Source of the DNA: Azorhizobium sp943371865 | GTDB lineage: Bacteria > Pseudomonadota > Alphaproteobacteria > Rhizobiales > Xanthobacteraceae | NCBI RefSeq assembly: GCF_943371865.1 | Contig: NZ_CALRWL010000023.1 | Location: forward strand, 17,833-81,832 | Length of the DNA: 64,000 nt | Direction of reading: 5' to 3' | Part shown: one piece after another, positions 34,258 through 43,756 of the stretch | Layout: each line of letters starts with the position of its first letter | Numbering within the stretch: position 1 is the stretch's first letter | The notes under the pieces: model-generated | What the model saw: the letters and a program-made list of their open reading frames with translations, nothing else | The model's database searches: none | What the model was told of the DNA's origin: nothing | Translations under genes and position numbers: made by a program

Positions 34258-35326
34258 GGGTCAGCCTTTGGGACATGAGATTTTGGACGAAGACGAGATC
34301 CTCGATCTTGCGATCGGGGATGAGGCCGGCTTGGCGGACGGCGCCACCGCGCACGTCCTGACCGCCGAGGCCGAAGATGCCGGCGTGCGCGCCGACCGCT
34401 TTCTCGCCGGGCGTCTGCCCGGCCTCAGCCGCACGCGGTTGCAGCGGCTGGTGGCCGATGGCCAGGTCACCGTCGGCACGCGAGTGGTAGGAGACGCCGC
34501 GCAACGGGTCAATGCCGGCGAGGTCTGGACCGTGGCCGTGCCGGCCCCCGAGCCCGCCGAGCCGACCCCGGAGGCCATGGATCTCGCCATTGTCTATGAA
34601 GACGACCATCTGATCGTGGTGGACAAGCCCGCCGGCCTGGTGGTCCACCCCGCGCCCGGCCATTGGAGCGGCACGCTGGTGAACGGCCTGCTGCACCATT
34701 GCGGCGCCACGCTTTCAGGCATCGGCGGCGTGCGCCGGCCGGGCATCGTGCATCGCCTGGATAAGGATACCTCCGGCGTGCTGGTGGTGGCCAAGAGCGA
34801 TGCCGCCCACAAGGGCTTGGCGGAGCAGTTTGCCGACCATGGCCGCACCGGGCCGCTGGAGCGGGCCTATCTGGCCTTCGTCTGGGGCGTGCCGGCGCTG
34901 CGCGGCACCGTGGATGCGCCCATCGATCGCCACCCCGCCCACCGGCAGAAGATGTCCGTGCGCCCGTCCGGGCGTATGGCCATCACCCATTGGGAACTGG
35001 TGGAAAGCTTCAGCAACGCCGCAGGGGAGCCCATTGCCAGCCTGGTGGAATGCCAGCTGGAGACCGGGCGCACCCATCAGATCCGCGTGCACATGGCCCA
35101 TATCGGCCATCCGCTGTTGGGGGACGAGGTCTACGGCCAGGGCTTCCGCACCAAGGCCAGCCTGCTGTCCGATGAAGGCCGTTCCATGCTGCTGGACCTC
35201 AACCGGCAGGCGCTGCACGCGGCGCGCCTGGGCTTTTCCCATCCGGTGACGGGAGAGACGCTGTCGTTCGAAAGCCCGCTTCCTGTCGAATTGGAACGGT
35301 TGAAGGCTGCGCTCGCGGGGGCGTGA
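34256..35326 (+). CDS. RluA-family 23S rRNA pseudouridine synthase (RluD-like)
   Basis: This 356-residue pseudouridine synthase modifies large-subunit rRNA. It has an N-terminal S4 RNA-binding domain (RADRFLAGRLPGLSRTRLQRLVADGQVTV), then IVYEDDHLIVVDKPAGLVVHP. The catalytic Asp lies in GIVHRLDKDTSGVLVVAKS, and ECQLETGRTHQIRVHMAHIGHPLLGD follows. RluD-type is most likely from the S4 domain. The N-terminus has about 35 acidic extra residues. The annotated ATG overlaps that of the opposite-strand gene; a later TTG is possible. It is next to rpoH as in many relatives. Confidence 0.92.
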   Translation: MGQPLGHEILDEDEILDLAIGDEAGLADGATAHVLTAEAEDAGVRADRFLAGRLPGLSRTRLQRLVADGQVTVGTRVVGDAAQRVNAGEVWTVAVPAPEPAEPTPEAMDLAIVYEDDHLIVVDKPAGLVVHPAPGHWSGTLVNGLLHHCGATLSGIGGVRRPGIVHRLDKDTSGVLVVAKSDAAHKGLAEQFADHGRTGPLERAYLAFVWGVPALRGTVDAPIDRHPAHRQKMSVRPSGRMAITHWELVESFSNAAGEPIASLVECQLETGRTHQIRVHMAHIGHPLLGDEVYGQGFRTKASLLSDEGRSMLLDLNRQALHAARLGFSHPVTGETLSFESPLPVELERLKAALAGA

Positions 35327-35442
35327 GGGGATCCTCCCTATCCCGGCGGCGTTCTTCTCTCTATATTCCGCGGTTGCGGTCGGCTTTTAGCGGCCGTGCA
35401 GGTGGCCGCTCGGGCGGAGGGCCACGAGAGAAGGAGGCCGCC

Positions 35443-36345
35443 ATGGCCGTTTCCAGACACGCGCCGATTCCCTCAGCTGAGGGCGGCCTTTCCCGGTATC
35501 TCGAGGAGATCCGGCGCTTTCCGATGCTGGAGCCCCAGCAGGAATACATGCTCGCCAAGAGCTGGCGGGAGCATGGGGACCGCGATGCGGCCCATAAGCT
35601 CGTCACCAGCCATCTGCGGCTCGTGGCCAAGATCGCCATGGGCTATCGCGGCTACGGACTGCCCATATCCGAGGTGATCTCGGAAGGCAATGTCGGCCTC
35701 ATGCAGGCGGTGAAACGGTTCGAGCCCGAGAAGGGCTTCCGCCTCGCCACCTATGCCATGTGGTGGATCCGCGCCTCGATCCAGGAATATATCCTGCGCT
35801 CGTGGAGCCTGGTGAAAATGGGCACCACCGCGGCGCAGAAGAAATTGTTCTTCAACCTGCGCAAGGCCAAGAGCCAGATTTCGGCGCTGGAAGAGGGCGA
35901 TCTGCGCCCCGACCAGGTGAAGATCATCGCCACCAAGCTCGGCGTCACCGAGCAGGATGTGGTGGACATGAACCGCCGCCTGTCCGGCGACGCCTCGCTG
36001 AACGCGCCCTTGCGCGATGATGGCGACAGCGGCGAATGGCAGGATTGGCTGGCCGATGACCGCCAGGACCAGGAAGCCATCCTGGTGGAGAGCGAGGAAC
36101 TGGACAACCGGCGCACCGCTCTGTCGGGCGCGCTGAGTGTTCTGAACCCGCGCGAGCGCCGCATCTTCGAGGCGCGGCGTTTGTCGGAAGACCCCATCAC
36201 GCTGGAAGAACTGGCCACCGAGTTCGGTGTTTCCCGCGAGCGGGTGCGTCAGATCGAGGTGCGGGCGTTCGAAAAGGTGCAGAAGGCGGTGGTGGACCGG
36301 GTGCGGGACATCGAAAGCTCTGACGCCGAGCCAGCGCACGCCTGA
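35443..36345 (+). CDS. rpoH: RNA polymerase sigma-32 factor
   Basis: This 300-residue heat-shock sigma factor has region 2 with LVTSHLRLVAKIAMGYRGYGLP and RLATYAMWWIRASIQEYILRSWS. The diagnostic RpoH box QKKLFFNLR lies in the linker, and region 4 ends with the helix-turn-helix ELATEFGVSRERVRQIEVRAF. The start at 35443 follows AAGGAGG by six bases; an upstream in-frame start lies in non-coding sequence. It is probably the regulator of the hsp20 gene at 23.3 kb. An intrinsic terminator follows. Confidence 0.97.
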   Translation: MAVSRHAPIPSAEGGLSRYLEEIRRFPMLEPQQEYMLAKSWREHGDRDAAHKLVTSHLRLVAKIAMGYRGYGLPISEVISEGNVGLMQAVKRFEPEKGFRLATYAMWWIRASIQEYILRSWSLVKMGTTAAQKKLFFNLRKAKSQISALEEGDLRPDQVKIIATKLGVTEQDVVDMNRRLSGDASLNAPLRDDGDSGEWQDWLADDRQDQEAILVESEELDNRRTALSGALSVLNPRERRIFEARRLSEDPITLEELATEFGVSRERVRQIEVRAFEKVQKAVVDRVRDIESSDAEPAHA

Positions 36346-36378
36346 GTCGGCGGTATCTGGCGCCGGCCATTGGTATCC

Positions 36379-36413
36379 AAACCGTTTCGGCTTTTGGCCG
36401 GAACGGTTTTTTT
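36379..36413 (+). terminator. Rho-independent terminator of rpoH
   Basis: A 12-bp stem with one G-T pair (36379-36390 with 36398-36409), a seven-base loop and a run of seven T make a classical terminator 34 bases after the stop. Confidence 0.92.
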
Positions 36414-36493
36414 CTGCGGTCCGGGCGGAAAAAGTCGCTGCGCCCGGCCGGGTCTTAACGCGGTCTCAATGACAGACCGGCCAGATTTGCCGC

Positions 36494-37810
36494 ATGTCGC
36501 GCGGTGTCATCTGGTCTCTTCTCGCCCCGCTGCTCTGCATCGGGCTGCTCACCGGCTGCCGGTTCGACATGTTCGACCGGCGCGAGCCCTGGCGCGCCCA
36601 GGCGGAAGAGAAGTGCCTGGCGGAAAAAGGCGTGGTGCCTTCGGTCTATATCGAGCCCATGCGCGGCATCGACGGCAATGGCGCCTGCGGCATGGAGCAC
36701 CCGTTCAAGGTGGCCGCCCTCAATGACGGCACCATCGGCATCGAGCCCAAGGCGACGCTGGCCTGCCCGATGATCCGGGAACTGGATGTGTGGCTTGCCG
36801 AAGTGGTGCAGCCCGCCGCCATGGCCTGGTATGGCGCGCCGGTGGTGGCGATCAAGCAGATCTCTTCTTATTCCTGCCGCGGCATGAATGGTCAGGCCGG
36901 GGCCAAGATCTCCGAGCATGCGTTCGGCAATGCGTTGGACGTAGCCGGCTTCCGCTTCGCCAACGGCATGGACATTTCGGTGAAGAACGGCTGGCGCGGC
37001 CCGGCAGAGGCGCGCGGCTTCCTGCTCCAGGTGCAGGCGGGGGCCTGCGAGGCCTTCACCACGGTGCTGGCGCCGGGCTCCAACATCTTTCACTACGACC
37101 ATATCCACGTGGATCTGATGCGCCGGAACAATCCGCGCCTGATCTGCAAGCCCAAGCCGCAACTGATGCAGCCGCCGCCGCTGATGACGTCCGCCCCCGC
37201 GCCGGGCTTCCCGCAGGGCGGCATCGAGCCGCGCGGGCCGGTCATGCAGGCGCCCCTGCCGCAGATGCAGGCCGAGCCTCCCGCCCAGGCTGAGGAACCG
37301 GAGCAGGAGGCGCAGGAGGCGCCGGAGATGGCGCCTCAGGCCGAGCAGCCGCAACCCGGCGCACCCCAGCCGATCCAGCCGCGGCCCGGTTATGGCGTCC
37401 AGGGATTGCCGGCGGAGGTGTCCGCGCCGCAGTCGCAGCAACAGCGCTATCCCCAGCAGGGCTATAATCAGCGGGGCGAGCCGGTGCAGGCGGCGCCGCC
37501 CTCGGCCTATCCGCAGCAGGGCTATCCGCCGGGGTGGAAGGTCCAGGCGCAGCCGGTGCGGGGCGTGCCGCCCCTGGGCCAGCCCCAGCCGGCCCAGCCG
37601 GGCGATGCCCATCAGCCGGTGCTGCTGCCGCCGGGGTCGCTGCCGTCGCAGCCGCGCCCGCCCGGTCCCATGTCCTATGCCGCCCCCGGGCCGACCACCG
37701 CCAAGGGGCCGTTCACGGAAGCCGGCATCGCGGTGCGGCGCTATTATTCCATTCCTATTCCGCAGGCCTCCCCCATTCCTCTGCCGCGGGCGATCCCCGG
37801 CGAGGATTGA
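36494..37810 (+). CDS. Extensin-like lipoprotein, M15-like peptidase fold
   Basis: The 438-residue protein has a lipoprotein signal (LLCIGLLTGC, Cys22). Residues about 35-215 form an extensin-like C-terminal domain, structurally related to D-Ala-D-Ala carboxypeptidases. Zinc-site segments SEHAFGNALDVAGF (His, Asp) and FHYDHIHVDL (His) are intact, and cysteines are conserved. From about residue 220 a long Pro/Gln/Ala-rich tail (repeating YPQQGY-type units) follows. It probably acts on, or spans, peptidoglycan; activity is inferred. The family name comes from a plant cell-wall resemblance, not function. Confidence 0.88.
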   Translation: MSRGVIWSLLAPLLCIGLLTGCRFDMFDRREPWRAQAEEKCLAEKGVVPSVYIEPMRGIDGNGACGMEHPFKVAALNDGTIGIEPKATLACPMIRELDVWLAEVVQPAAMAWYGAPVVAIKQISSYSCRGMNGQAGAKISEHAFGNALDVAGFRFANGMDISVKNGWRGPAEARGFLLQVQAGACEAFTTVLAPGSNIFHYDHIHVDLMRRNNPRLICKPKPQLMQPPPLMTSAPAPGFPQGGIEPRGPVMQAPLPQMQAEPPAQAEEPEQEAQEAPEMAPQAEQPQPGAPQPIQPRPGYGVQGLPAEVSAPQSQQQRYPQQGYNQRGEPVQAAPPSAYPQQGYPPGWKVQAQPVRGVPPLGQPQPAQPGDAHQPVLLPPGSLPSQPRPPGPMSYAAPGPTTAKGPFTEAGIAVRRYYSIPIPQASPIPLPRAIPGED

Positions 37811-37815
37811 TGCGA

Positions 37816-37850
37816 TCTGGCCCGGCCGGCGGGATGCCGACCGGGCCAGA
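37816..37850. terminator. Bidirectional hairpin between the extensin-like gene and lldP
   Basis: A perfect 10-bp inverted repeat (37816-37825 with 37841-37850) with an inner CGGC/GCCG helix lies between converging genes. There is no strong T-tract. Confidence 0.6.
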
Positions 37851-37855
37851 GGCGA

Positions 37856-39517
37856 TCAGTGAATGACCATGGCGGTGAACGGCCAGACATAGGCCTGGAG
37901 CATCACCAGCACGCCCACCAGGCAGGCCAGCGCAATGGAATGCCAGAATACGAAGCGCAGGATGGTGCCTTCGTGGCCGAACCAGTTGGTGGCGGTGGAG
38001 GCCACCACGATGGATTGGGCATCGATCATCTTGCCCATGACGCCGCCGGAGGAATTGGCCGCGCCCATCAGGATCGGGCTGAGGCCCAATTGCTCGGCGG
38101 TGATCTTCTGCAAGCCGCCGAACAGCACGTTGGAGGCGGTATCCGATCCGGTCAGCGCCACGCCGAGCCAGCCCAGCAGAGTGCCGAAGAAGGGATAGAA
38201 GAAGCCCGCATGGGCAAAGGCCAGCCCCAAGGTGGCATCCACGCCCGAGTAGCGGGTGAGGGTGCCGATGGCCAGCATGGCGGCGATGGTCAGCAGCGAA
38301 TAGCGCACCACCCATAAGGTCTCGCCATAGGCCTTGATCAGCCGCAGCGGCGAGAACTTCATCACCGCCGCCGCCAGGATCGCCGCGATCAGGATGCCGG
38401 TGCCGGTATAGGAGAGGTAGGTGAAGGCGAACACCGCCCCCTCGCGCGCCGGTGCCGCCACCACCGGCGGCACTTTCTGGATCTGGTTGTGCAGGCCCTC
38501 GATGGGGAAGTTGACCGTGAAGATCGGGTTCACCCAGGCCTTGAACCAGCCCGTGCCCCAGATCCCCACCACCAGGGACAGGATGACCCACGGCACCCAC
38601 GACCAGATCACCTCGCTGCGGGAGGCGGTGCGGGTGATGGCCGGGCGTGGCGGCATGGTGAGCGCGCTGTCATCCTTGGTGCGCAATTTGGCCGACAGCC
38701 ACAGTTCCTTGGGCTGCCAGACCTGCAGGAAGGCCACCAGGCAGGCCATGGAGACGATGGAGGCGCCGATGTCGACGATCCAGGGATTGATATAGTTCGA
38801 GATCAGGAACTGCGGCACGGCGAAGGACACGCCGGTGACCAGGATCGCCGGCCAGATCTGCATCATGCCGCGCCAGCCGGCGAACACCCAGATCAGCCAG
38901 AACGGCACGATCAGCGAGAAGAACGGCAGTTGCCGCCCGACCATGGCCCCCAGCAGATAGGGATCGAGCCCGGTGACGCTGGCCAGCCCCTGGATGGGGG
39001 TGCCCAGCGCGCCATAGGCCACCGGCGCCGTGTTGGCGATCAGCGACAGGCCGGACGCGGCCAGCGGCGAAAAGCCGAGACCGATGAGCAAAGCGCCGGT
39101 CACTGCCACCGGCGTACCGAAGCCGGACGCGCCCTCGAAAAACGCGCCGAAGGCAAAGGCGATCAGCAGCAATTGGATGCGCCGGTCGGAACTGATGCCG
39201 CCGATGGATTGCTGCAGGGTCTCGAACCAGCCTTTCTCCACGGTGAGCCGGTAGAGGAAGATGACGTTGAGAATGATCCAGCCGATGGGAAAGAAGCCGG
39301 TGATGATGCCGAGCCATGTGGCGCGCAAGGCCAGGCCCGCGGGCATGGTGAAACCGATAATGGCAACCAATAGCGCAACGATGAGAGCGATCACGGCGGC
39401 CCAATGGGCCTTGACCTTGTTGGTGGCGATGAGAACGAGCAGCGTGACGACGGGAATTGCCGCCACGAACGTCGACAGCAGGGCGCTGCCGAACGGGTCA
39501 TAGACCTGGCTCCACAT
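37856..39517 (-). CDS. lldP: L-lactate permease (LctP family)
   Basis: This 553-residue proton-lactate/glycolate symporter has about 13 membrane segments. Family blocks are GAFFEGASGFGTPVAVTGALL, NTAPVAYGALGTPI, SYTGTGILIAAILAA, GSDTASNVLFGGLQ and MGAANSSGGVMGKMIDAQSI. The start at 39517 has GGAG eight bases before; the frame's earlier ATG (39583) adds a charged leader unlike homologues. No lactate dehydrogenase gene is adjacent. Confidence 0.94.
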   Translation of the reverse strand: MWSQVYDPFGSALLSTFVAAIPVVTLLVLIATNKVKAHWAAVIALIVALLVAIIGFTMPAGLALRATWLGIITGFFPIGWIILNVIFLYRLTVEKGWFETLQQSIGGISSDRRIQLLLIAFAFGAFFEGASGFGTPVAVTGALLIGLGFSPLAASGLSLIANTAPVAYGALGTPIQGLASVTGLDPYLLGAMVGRQLPFFSLIVPFWLIWVFAGWRGMMQIWPAILVTGVSFAVPQFLISNYINPWIVDIGASIVSMACLVAFLQVWQPKELWLSAKLRTKDDSALTMPPRPAITRTASRSEVIWSWVPWVILSLVVGIWGTGWFKAWVNPIFTVNFPIEGLHNQIQKVPPVVAAPAREGAVFAFTYLSYTGTGILIAAILAAAVMKFSPLRLIKAYGETLWVVRYSLLTIAAMLAIGTLTRYSGVDATLGLAFAHAGFFYPFFGTLLGWLGVALTGSDTASNVLFGGLQKITAEQLGLSPILMGAANSSGGVMGKMIDAQSIVVASTATNWFGHEGTILRFVFWHSIALACLVGVLVMLQAYVWPFTAMVIH

Positions 39518-39856
39518 GGACGTCTCCTCGGAGTTTTTGTCAGCGGGCGCCCCCCGGACCCTGCGTCCGTTATCGCCGGCCACCTCCTATTCGGCGCCGC
39601 GGCTTGTGCCTCTGTCAATGAAACCTTAGATCGACGGAGCTCTCATCTGTGTAGACCGTTGTGCGTTGCAGTATTCGCGTCCATCTGCTCAGCGACTTGT
39701 CTCCGCATCTGACGGTAGAAACATTGATAACTATGGAAATGCTTCCGTAACGTCATCTCTGCCCGCGGAGGCGGATGGCTGCTGTGCGCAAACGGGACTT
39801 GTGCGGGGGTGCCGGCCGGCGGCACAAGGCGGAAGCGTTCCCGAACCGGATCTCCC
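39518..39856. other. Divergent intergenic region lldP / EamA exporter
   Basis: The 339 bases include an AT-richer section (39610-39750) likely to hold the promoters. No ORF with a ribosome binding site and no clear structured RNA were seen. Confidence 0.4.
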
Positions 39857-40735
39857 ATGGCCGTCCGCCACATTGCCCTCGCCGTGCTGGTCGCGGCCAT
39901 CTGGGGTTTCAATTTCGTCGTCATCCGCGTCGGCCTCGATACCTTCCCGCCGCTGCTGTTGACCGCGCTGCGCTTTGTGGTGGCGGCGCTCCCCGCTCTG
40001 GTCGTGCGCCCGCCGGCGCTGCCGGTGGGGCGCATGGTGCTGATCGGGCTCACCTGGTTCCTGGGTCAGTTCGTGTTCGTGTTCCTGGCCATGTCCAACG
40101 GCATGCCGCCGGGCCTCGCCTCTCTGACCCTGCAGGCGCAATCCTTCTTCACCATCCTGATCGCCGCCGTGGCGCTGGGCGAGCGCCCCGCCCCGCGCCA
40201 GATCGCCGGCGTGCTGGTGGCGTTCTGCGGGCTGGGGCTGATCGGAATGAGTGTCGGCGGCGACATGACCCTGATCGGTCTGGCCTTGACCCTGTGCGCG
40301 GCCGCCAGCTGGGCGTGCGGCAATGTGCTGATGCGCCAGGCCGGGCCGGTGGACATGCTGTCCATGGTGGTGTGGCTGAGCCTGGTGCCGCCCGTGCCGG
40401 CCTTCGCCTTGTCGCTGGCGTTCGAGGGCTGGCCGGCCATTGCCGCGTCCTTCGCCCATGCGACCCTTTTGTCCTATGGGGCGGTGATCTATCTGGCGGT
40501 GCCGACCACGCTGCTGGGTTTCGGCATCTGGGGGCATCTGCTCAAGCGCTATCCCGCCGGCACGGTGGCGCCGTTCTCGCTGCTGGTGCCCTTGTTCGGC
40601 ACGCTCTCGGCAGCCCTGGTGCTGGGCGAGCGGTTTCCGCCACTGCGGTTCGGCGGCATGGCGCTGATCGTCTGCGGGTTGCTGGTGGTGGTGCTGCCGC
40701 TGGGCAAGTGGCTGCGGGGCCTGCGCCGGGCGTGA
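39857..40735 (+). CDS. EamA/DMT-family exporter
   Basis: The 292-residue protein is a ten-helix drug/metabolite transporter made of two EamA repeats (about 5-135 and 145-285). It shows ALAVLVAAIWGFNFVVIRVGL at the start, LTLQAQSFFTILIAAVALGERP closing repeat 1 and LVPLFGTLSAALVLGERF closing repeat 2. Related proteins export amino acids (for example O-acetylserine/cysteine); the substrate here is unknown. A 16-codon longer start (39809) is less likely. Confidence 0.9.
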   Translation: MAVRHIALAVLVAAIWGFNFVVIRVGLDTFPPLLLTALRFVVAALPALVVRPPALPVGRMVLIGLTWFLGQFVFVFLAMSNGMPPGLASLTLQAQSFFTILIAAVALGERPAPRQIAGVLVAFCGLGLIGMSVGGDMTLIGLALTLCAAASWACGNVLMRQAGPVDMLSMVVWLSLVPPVPAFALSLAFEGWPAIAASFAHATLLSYGAVIYLAVPTTLLGFGIWGHLLKRYPAGTVAPFSLLVPLFGTLSAALVLGERFPPLRFGGMALIVCGLLVVVLPLGKWLRGLRRA

Positions 40736-40749
40736 GCACGGTCACCCCA

Positions 40750-40781
40750 TAAAAAAGGCCCGGCAGGATCCCCGCCGGGCC
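40750..40781 (-). terminator. Rho-independent terminator of the gcv operon
   Basis: On the minus strand GGCCCGGC (40774-40781) pairs with 40757-40764, followed by TTTTTT. It lies 31 bases past the gcvPB stop. Confidence 0.9.
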
Positions 40782-40811
40782 GTTGTCAGGAACGCTGCGA
40801 CCAGCGCCGGT

Positions 40812-42383
40812 TCACTCCGCCGCTTGCGCCAGCGGCGCCGGCTTCACCCAGCGCAGCACCGGGCTGCGGGCGGCGCGGGTTTCGTCCAGGCGCCCGCGCG
40901 GGGCGTAATGCGGGGCGCCGAGGAAGCGCTCCTTGTCCCCGGCCTTGGCGGCGAAGGCGAGATCGCGCAAAGCGCCGATGAACAGGTCCAGCGAGGCCTT
41001 GGATTCGCTCTCGGTGGGCTCGATCAGCATGGCGCCGTGGACCACGAGCGGGAAATACACCGTCATCGGGTGGTAGCCCTCGTCGATCAGCGCCTTGGCC
41101 ACGTCCAGCGTGGACAGGCCGGTGCCCTCCAGCCAGGCATCGTCGAACAGCGCTTCATGCATGGCCGGTCGCTCGGCGAAGGGTGCGCTCATCACGTCCA
41201 TCAGGCAGGCGCGGATGTAGTTGGCGGAGAGCACCGCATCCTCGGACGCCTGCTGCATGCCATCGGACCCGTGCGACAGCATCCACGAGAGAGCACGCAC
41301 GAACATGCCCATCTGGCCGTGGAAGGCGCTCATGCGGCCCAGCGCCTGGGTGGCGCCGGTGCTGCCTTCGTCTTCCACCAGCTTGAGCTGGTCGCCGTCC
41401 ACCACCAAAGCCGGAACCGGCGCGAACGGCGCCAGAGCCTTGGACAGCACCACCGGGCCGGCGCCCGGCCCGCCGCCGCCGTGGGGGGTGGAGAAGGTCT
41501 TGTGCAGGTTGATGTGCATGGCGTCGACGCCCAGCTCACCCACCTTCACCTTGCCGAGGATGGCGTTGAAATTCGCCCCGTCCGCATAGAAATAGGCGCC
41601 CGCCGCGTGCACGGCGGCGGCGATCTCCACCACGTCACGCTCGAACAGACCGCAGGTGTTGGGATTGGTCAGCATCAGCGCCGCCACTTCGGACGACAGT
41701 TCCGCTTTCACCGCTTCCACATCCACCGTGCCATCGGCGCGGGCGGGAATGGATTTGACCTCATAGCCGATCAAAGCGGCGGTGGCGGGGTTGGTGCCGT
41801 GGGCGCTCTCGGGCACCAGCACCAGATGGCGCTTCTGGCCGCTGGCGGCATGGGCGGCCTTGATGGCCATCATGCCGCACAATTCGCCATGGGCGCCGGC
41901 CTTGGGGGTGAAGGCCACTGCCTGCATGCCGGTGAGCGACATCAGCCAGCGCGACAGTTCGGCGATCAGGTCCAAAGCGCCCTGCACGGTGGAGACCGGC
42001 TGCAGCGGGTGCACATCGGCGAAGCCGGGCAGGCGGGCCATCTTCTCGTTGAGGCGGGGATTGTGCTTCATGGTGCACGACCCCAGCGGGAACAGGCCGC
42101 TGTCGATGCCGTAATTCATCCGCGACAGGCGCACGTAATGGCGCATGGCTTCCGGCTCGGCGAGGCCCGGCAAATCGAGGGGCGTGGTGCGCGCCTGCCC
42201 GCCGAGGCGCGGCGTGAAGGCGGCGGGTTCGTCCAGATCGACGCCGGTGACTTCGCGGCGGCCGACTTCGAACAGCAGGCCCTCTTCCAGCTCCAGCGCG
42301 CGGTTGCCGGTGAAGGTGCGCGGGCCAGTGGTTTCGGAATGGGTCGTGGTGGGGCTCGTGGCCCCGCGTCCTTCGCGGTTCAT
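40812..42383 (-). CDS. gcvPB: Glycine dehydrogenase (decarboxylating) subunit 2
   Basis: The PLP-bearing subunit of the split P-protein decarboxylates glycine and passes aminomethyl to lipoyl-GcvH. The 523 residues include RMNYGIDSGLFPLGSCTMKHNP, TPKAGAHGELCGM, PNTCGLFE and the PLP lysine in HINLHKTFSTPHGGGGPGAGP. Its ATG overlaps the gcvPA stop (ATGA), consistent with coupled translation of the two subunits. It is the last gene of the riboswitch-controlled operon. Confidence 0.97.
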   Translation of the reverse strand: MNREGRGATSPTTTHSETTGPRTFTGNRALELEEGLLFEVGRREVTGVDLDEPAAFTPRLGGQARTTPLDLPGLAEPEAMRHYVRLSRMNYGIDSGLFPLGSCTMKHNPRLNEKMARLPGFADVHPLQPVSTVQGALDLIAELSRWLMSLTGMQAVAFTPKAGAHGELCGMMAIKAAHAASGQKRHLVLVPESAHGTNPATAALIGYEVKSIPARADGTVDVEAVKAELSSEVAALMLTNPNTCGLFERDVVEIAAAVHAAGAYFYADGANFNAILGKVKVGELGVDAMHINLHKTFSTPHGGGGPGAGPVVLSKALAPFAPVPALVVDGDQLKLVEDEGSTGATQALGRMSAFHGQMGMFVRALSWMLSHGSDGMQQASEDAVLSANYIRACLMDVMSAPFAERPAMHEALFDDAWLEGTGLSTLDVAKALIDEGYHPMTVYFPLVVHGAMLIEPTESESKASLDLFIGALRDLAFAAKAGDKERFLGAPHYAPRGRLDETRAARSPVLRWVKPAPLAQAAE

Positions 42384-43723
42384 GCCAGCACCTCGGTCAG
42401 CGCGGCGGCGAACGCGGCGCGGTCTTCATCGCTATTCACTTCGGTGGAGGCCACCAGGATCAGATCGTCATGGCCGGCCTTGGGGGCGAGGCGCGCATAA
42501 GGCACGCCGCCCAGCACGCCCTTGTTTGCCAGCTTCTCCACCACGTCGGCGGCCTTGCCCGGCACGCGGATGGTGAATTCGTTGAAGAAGCTGTCATTCA
42601 GCACGCTCACCCCCGGCACCTTGGCCAGGAGATCGGCGAGGGCACAGGCATTGGCGTGGTTGATGCGGGCAAGGCGCGTGAGGCCGGTTTCGCCCAGCAG
42701 CGACAGATGGATGGTGAAGGCCAAAGCGCACAGACCGGAGTTGGTGCAGATGTTGGAGGTGGCCTTCTCGCGGCGGATATGCTGCTCGCGGGTGGAGAGC
42801 GTCAGCACGAAGCCGCGCTTGCCGTCCGCGTCCACAGTCTCGCCGGCGAGGCGGCCGGGCATCTGGCGCACGAACTTCTGCCGGGTGCAGAACAGGCCCA
42901 CATAAGGCCCGCCGAAGGTGAGCGGATTGCCGATGGACTGGCCCTCGCCCACAACGATGTCGGCGCCCTGGGCGCCGGGGGGCTCGATGGCACCCAGCGA
43001 CACCACTTCGGTGAACACCGCGATCAGCAGCGCGCCGGCCGCATGGGCCTTTTCGGCGATGGGCCGCAGATCATGGATGTGGCCGAACACGTCCGGGCTC
43101 TGGACCACCACGCAGGAGGTCTCGCCGTCGATGGCGTCCAGATCGAAGTCGGCGCCGTCGGGGGCCGGGGGCAGGGCGACCAGCGCATCGTCCGCATAGC
43201 GGGACAGCGTGGCGATGGTCTCGCGATAGTGCGGGTGCACATTGCCCGCGATCACCGCCTTGCGGCGCTTGGTGACGCGGTGGGCCATCAGCACCGCCTC
43301 GCCGGCGGCGGTGGAGCCGTCATACATGGAGGCGTTGGCCACCTCCATGCCGGTGAGCAGGGCCACCTGGGTCTGGAACTCAAACAGATATTGCAGCGTG
43401 CCCTGGGCGATTTCCGGCTGATAGGGCGTGTAGGAGGTCAGGAACTCCGAACGCTGGATCAGATGGTCGACGGTGGCCGGCACATGGTGGCGATAGGCGC
43501 CGGCACCGACGAAGAATGGCACCGATCCGGCGGCCACATTCTTGGCGGCGAGGCGGCCGAGCGTGCGCTCCACCTCCAGCTCGCCCTTGCGGGCCGGCAG
43601 GTCCGGCAGGCCGGGATTGAGCTTGGCGGCGGGAATATCGGCGAACAAAGCATCCACGGAGGGCACGCCGATGCGCGCCAGCATCTCCGTGCGGTCCTCG
43701 GGGGTCAAAGGCAGATAGCGCAT
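42380..43723 (-). CDS. gcvPA: Glycine dehydrogenase (decarboxylating) subunit 1
   Basis: The 447-residue N-terminal half of the split P-protein shows RYLPLTPEDRTEML at the start, FVGAGAYRHHVPATVDHL, TPYQPEIAQGTLQYLFEFQ and NASMYDGSTAAGEAVLMA. It forms the alpha2-beta2 enzyme with GcvPB. Split P-proteins are usual in many bacteria, including some Hyphomicrobiales, while others have a single gcvP. Confidence 0.97.
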   Translation of the reverse strand: MRYLPLTPEDRTEMLARIGVPSVDALFADIPAAKLNPGLPDLPARKGELEVERTLGRLAAKNVAAGSVPFFVGAGAYRHHVPATVDHLIQRSEFLTSYTPYQPEIAQGTLQYLFEFQTQVALLTGMEVANASMYDGSTAAGEAVLMAHRVTKRRKAVIAGNVHPHYRETIATLSRYADDALVALPPAPDGADFDLDAIDGETSCVVVQSPDVFGHIHDLRPIAEKAHAAGALLIAVFTEVVSLGAIEPPGAQGADIVVGEGQSIGNPLTFGGPYVGLFCTRQKFVRQMPGRLAGETVDADGKRGFVLTLSTREQHIRREKATSNICTNSGLCALAFTIHLSLLGETGLTRLARINHANACALADLLAKVPGVSVLNDSFFNEFTIRVPGKAADVVEKLANKGVLGGVPYARLAPKAGHDDLILVASTEVNSDEDRAAFAAALTEVLA

Positions 43724-43756
43724 GATGCGTCTCGGGTTCTGGCAGCGCGCGGGGCG

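Noticed and set aside
40824..42500. A 558-codon plus-strand open frame
   Set aside because: It is antisense to gcvPB; composition and lack of family resemblance mark it as a shadow.
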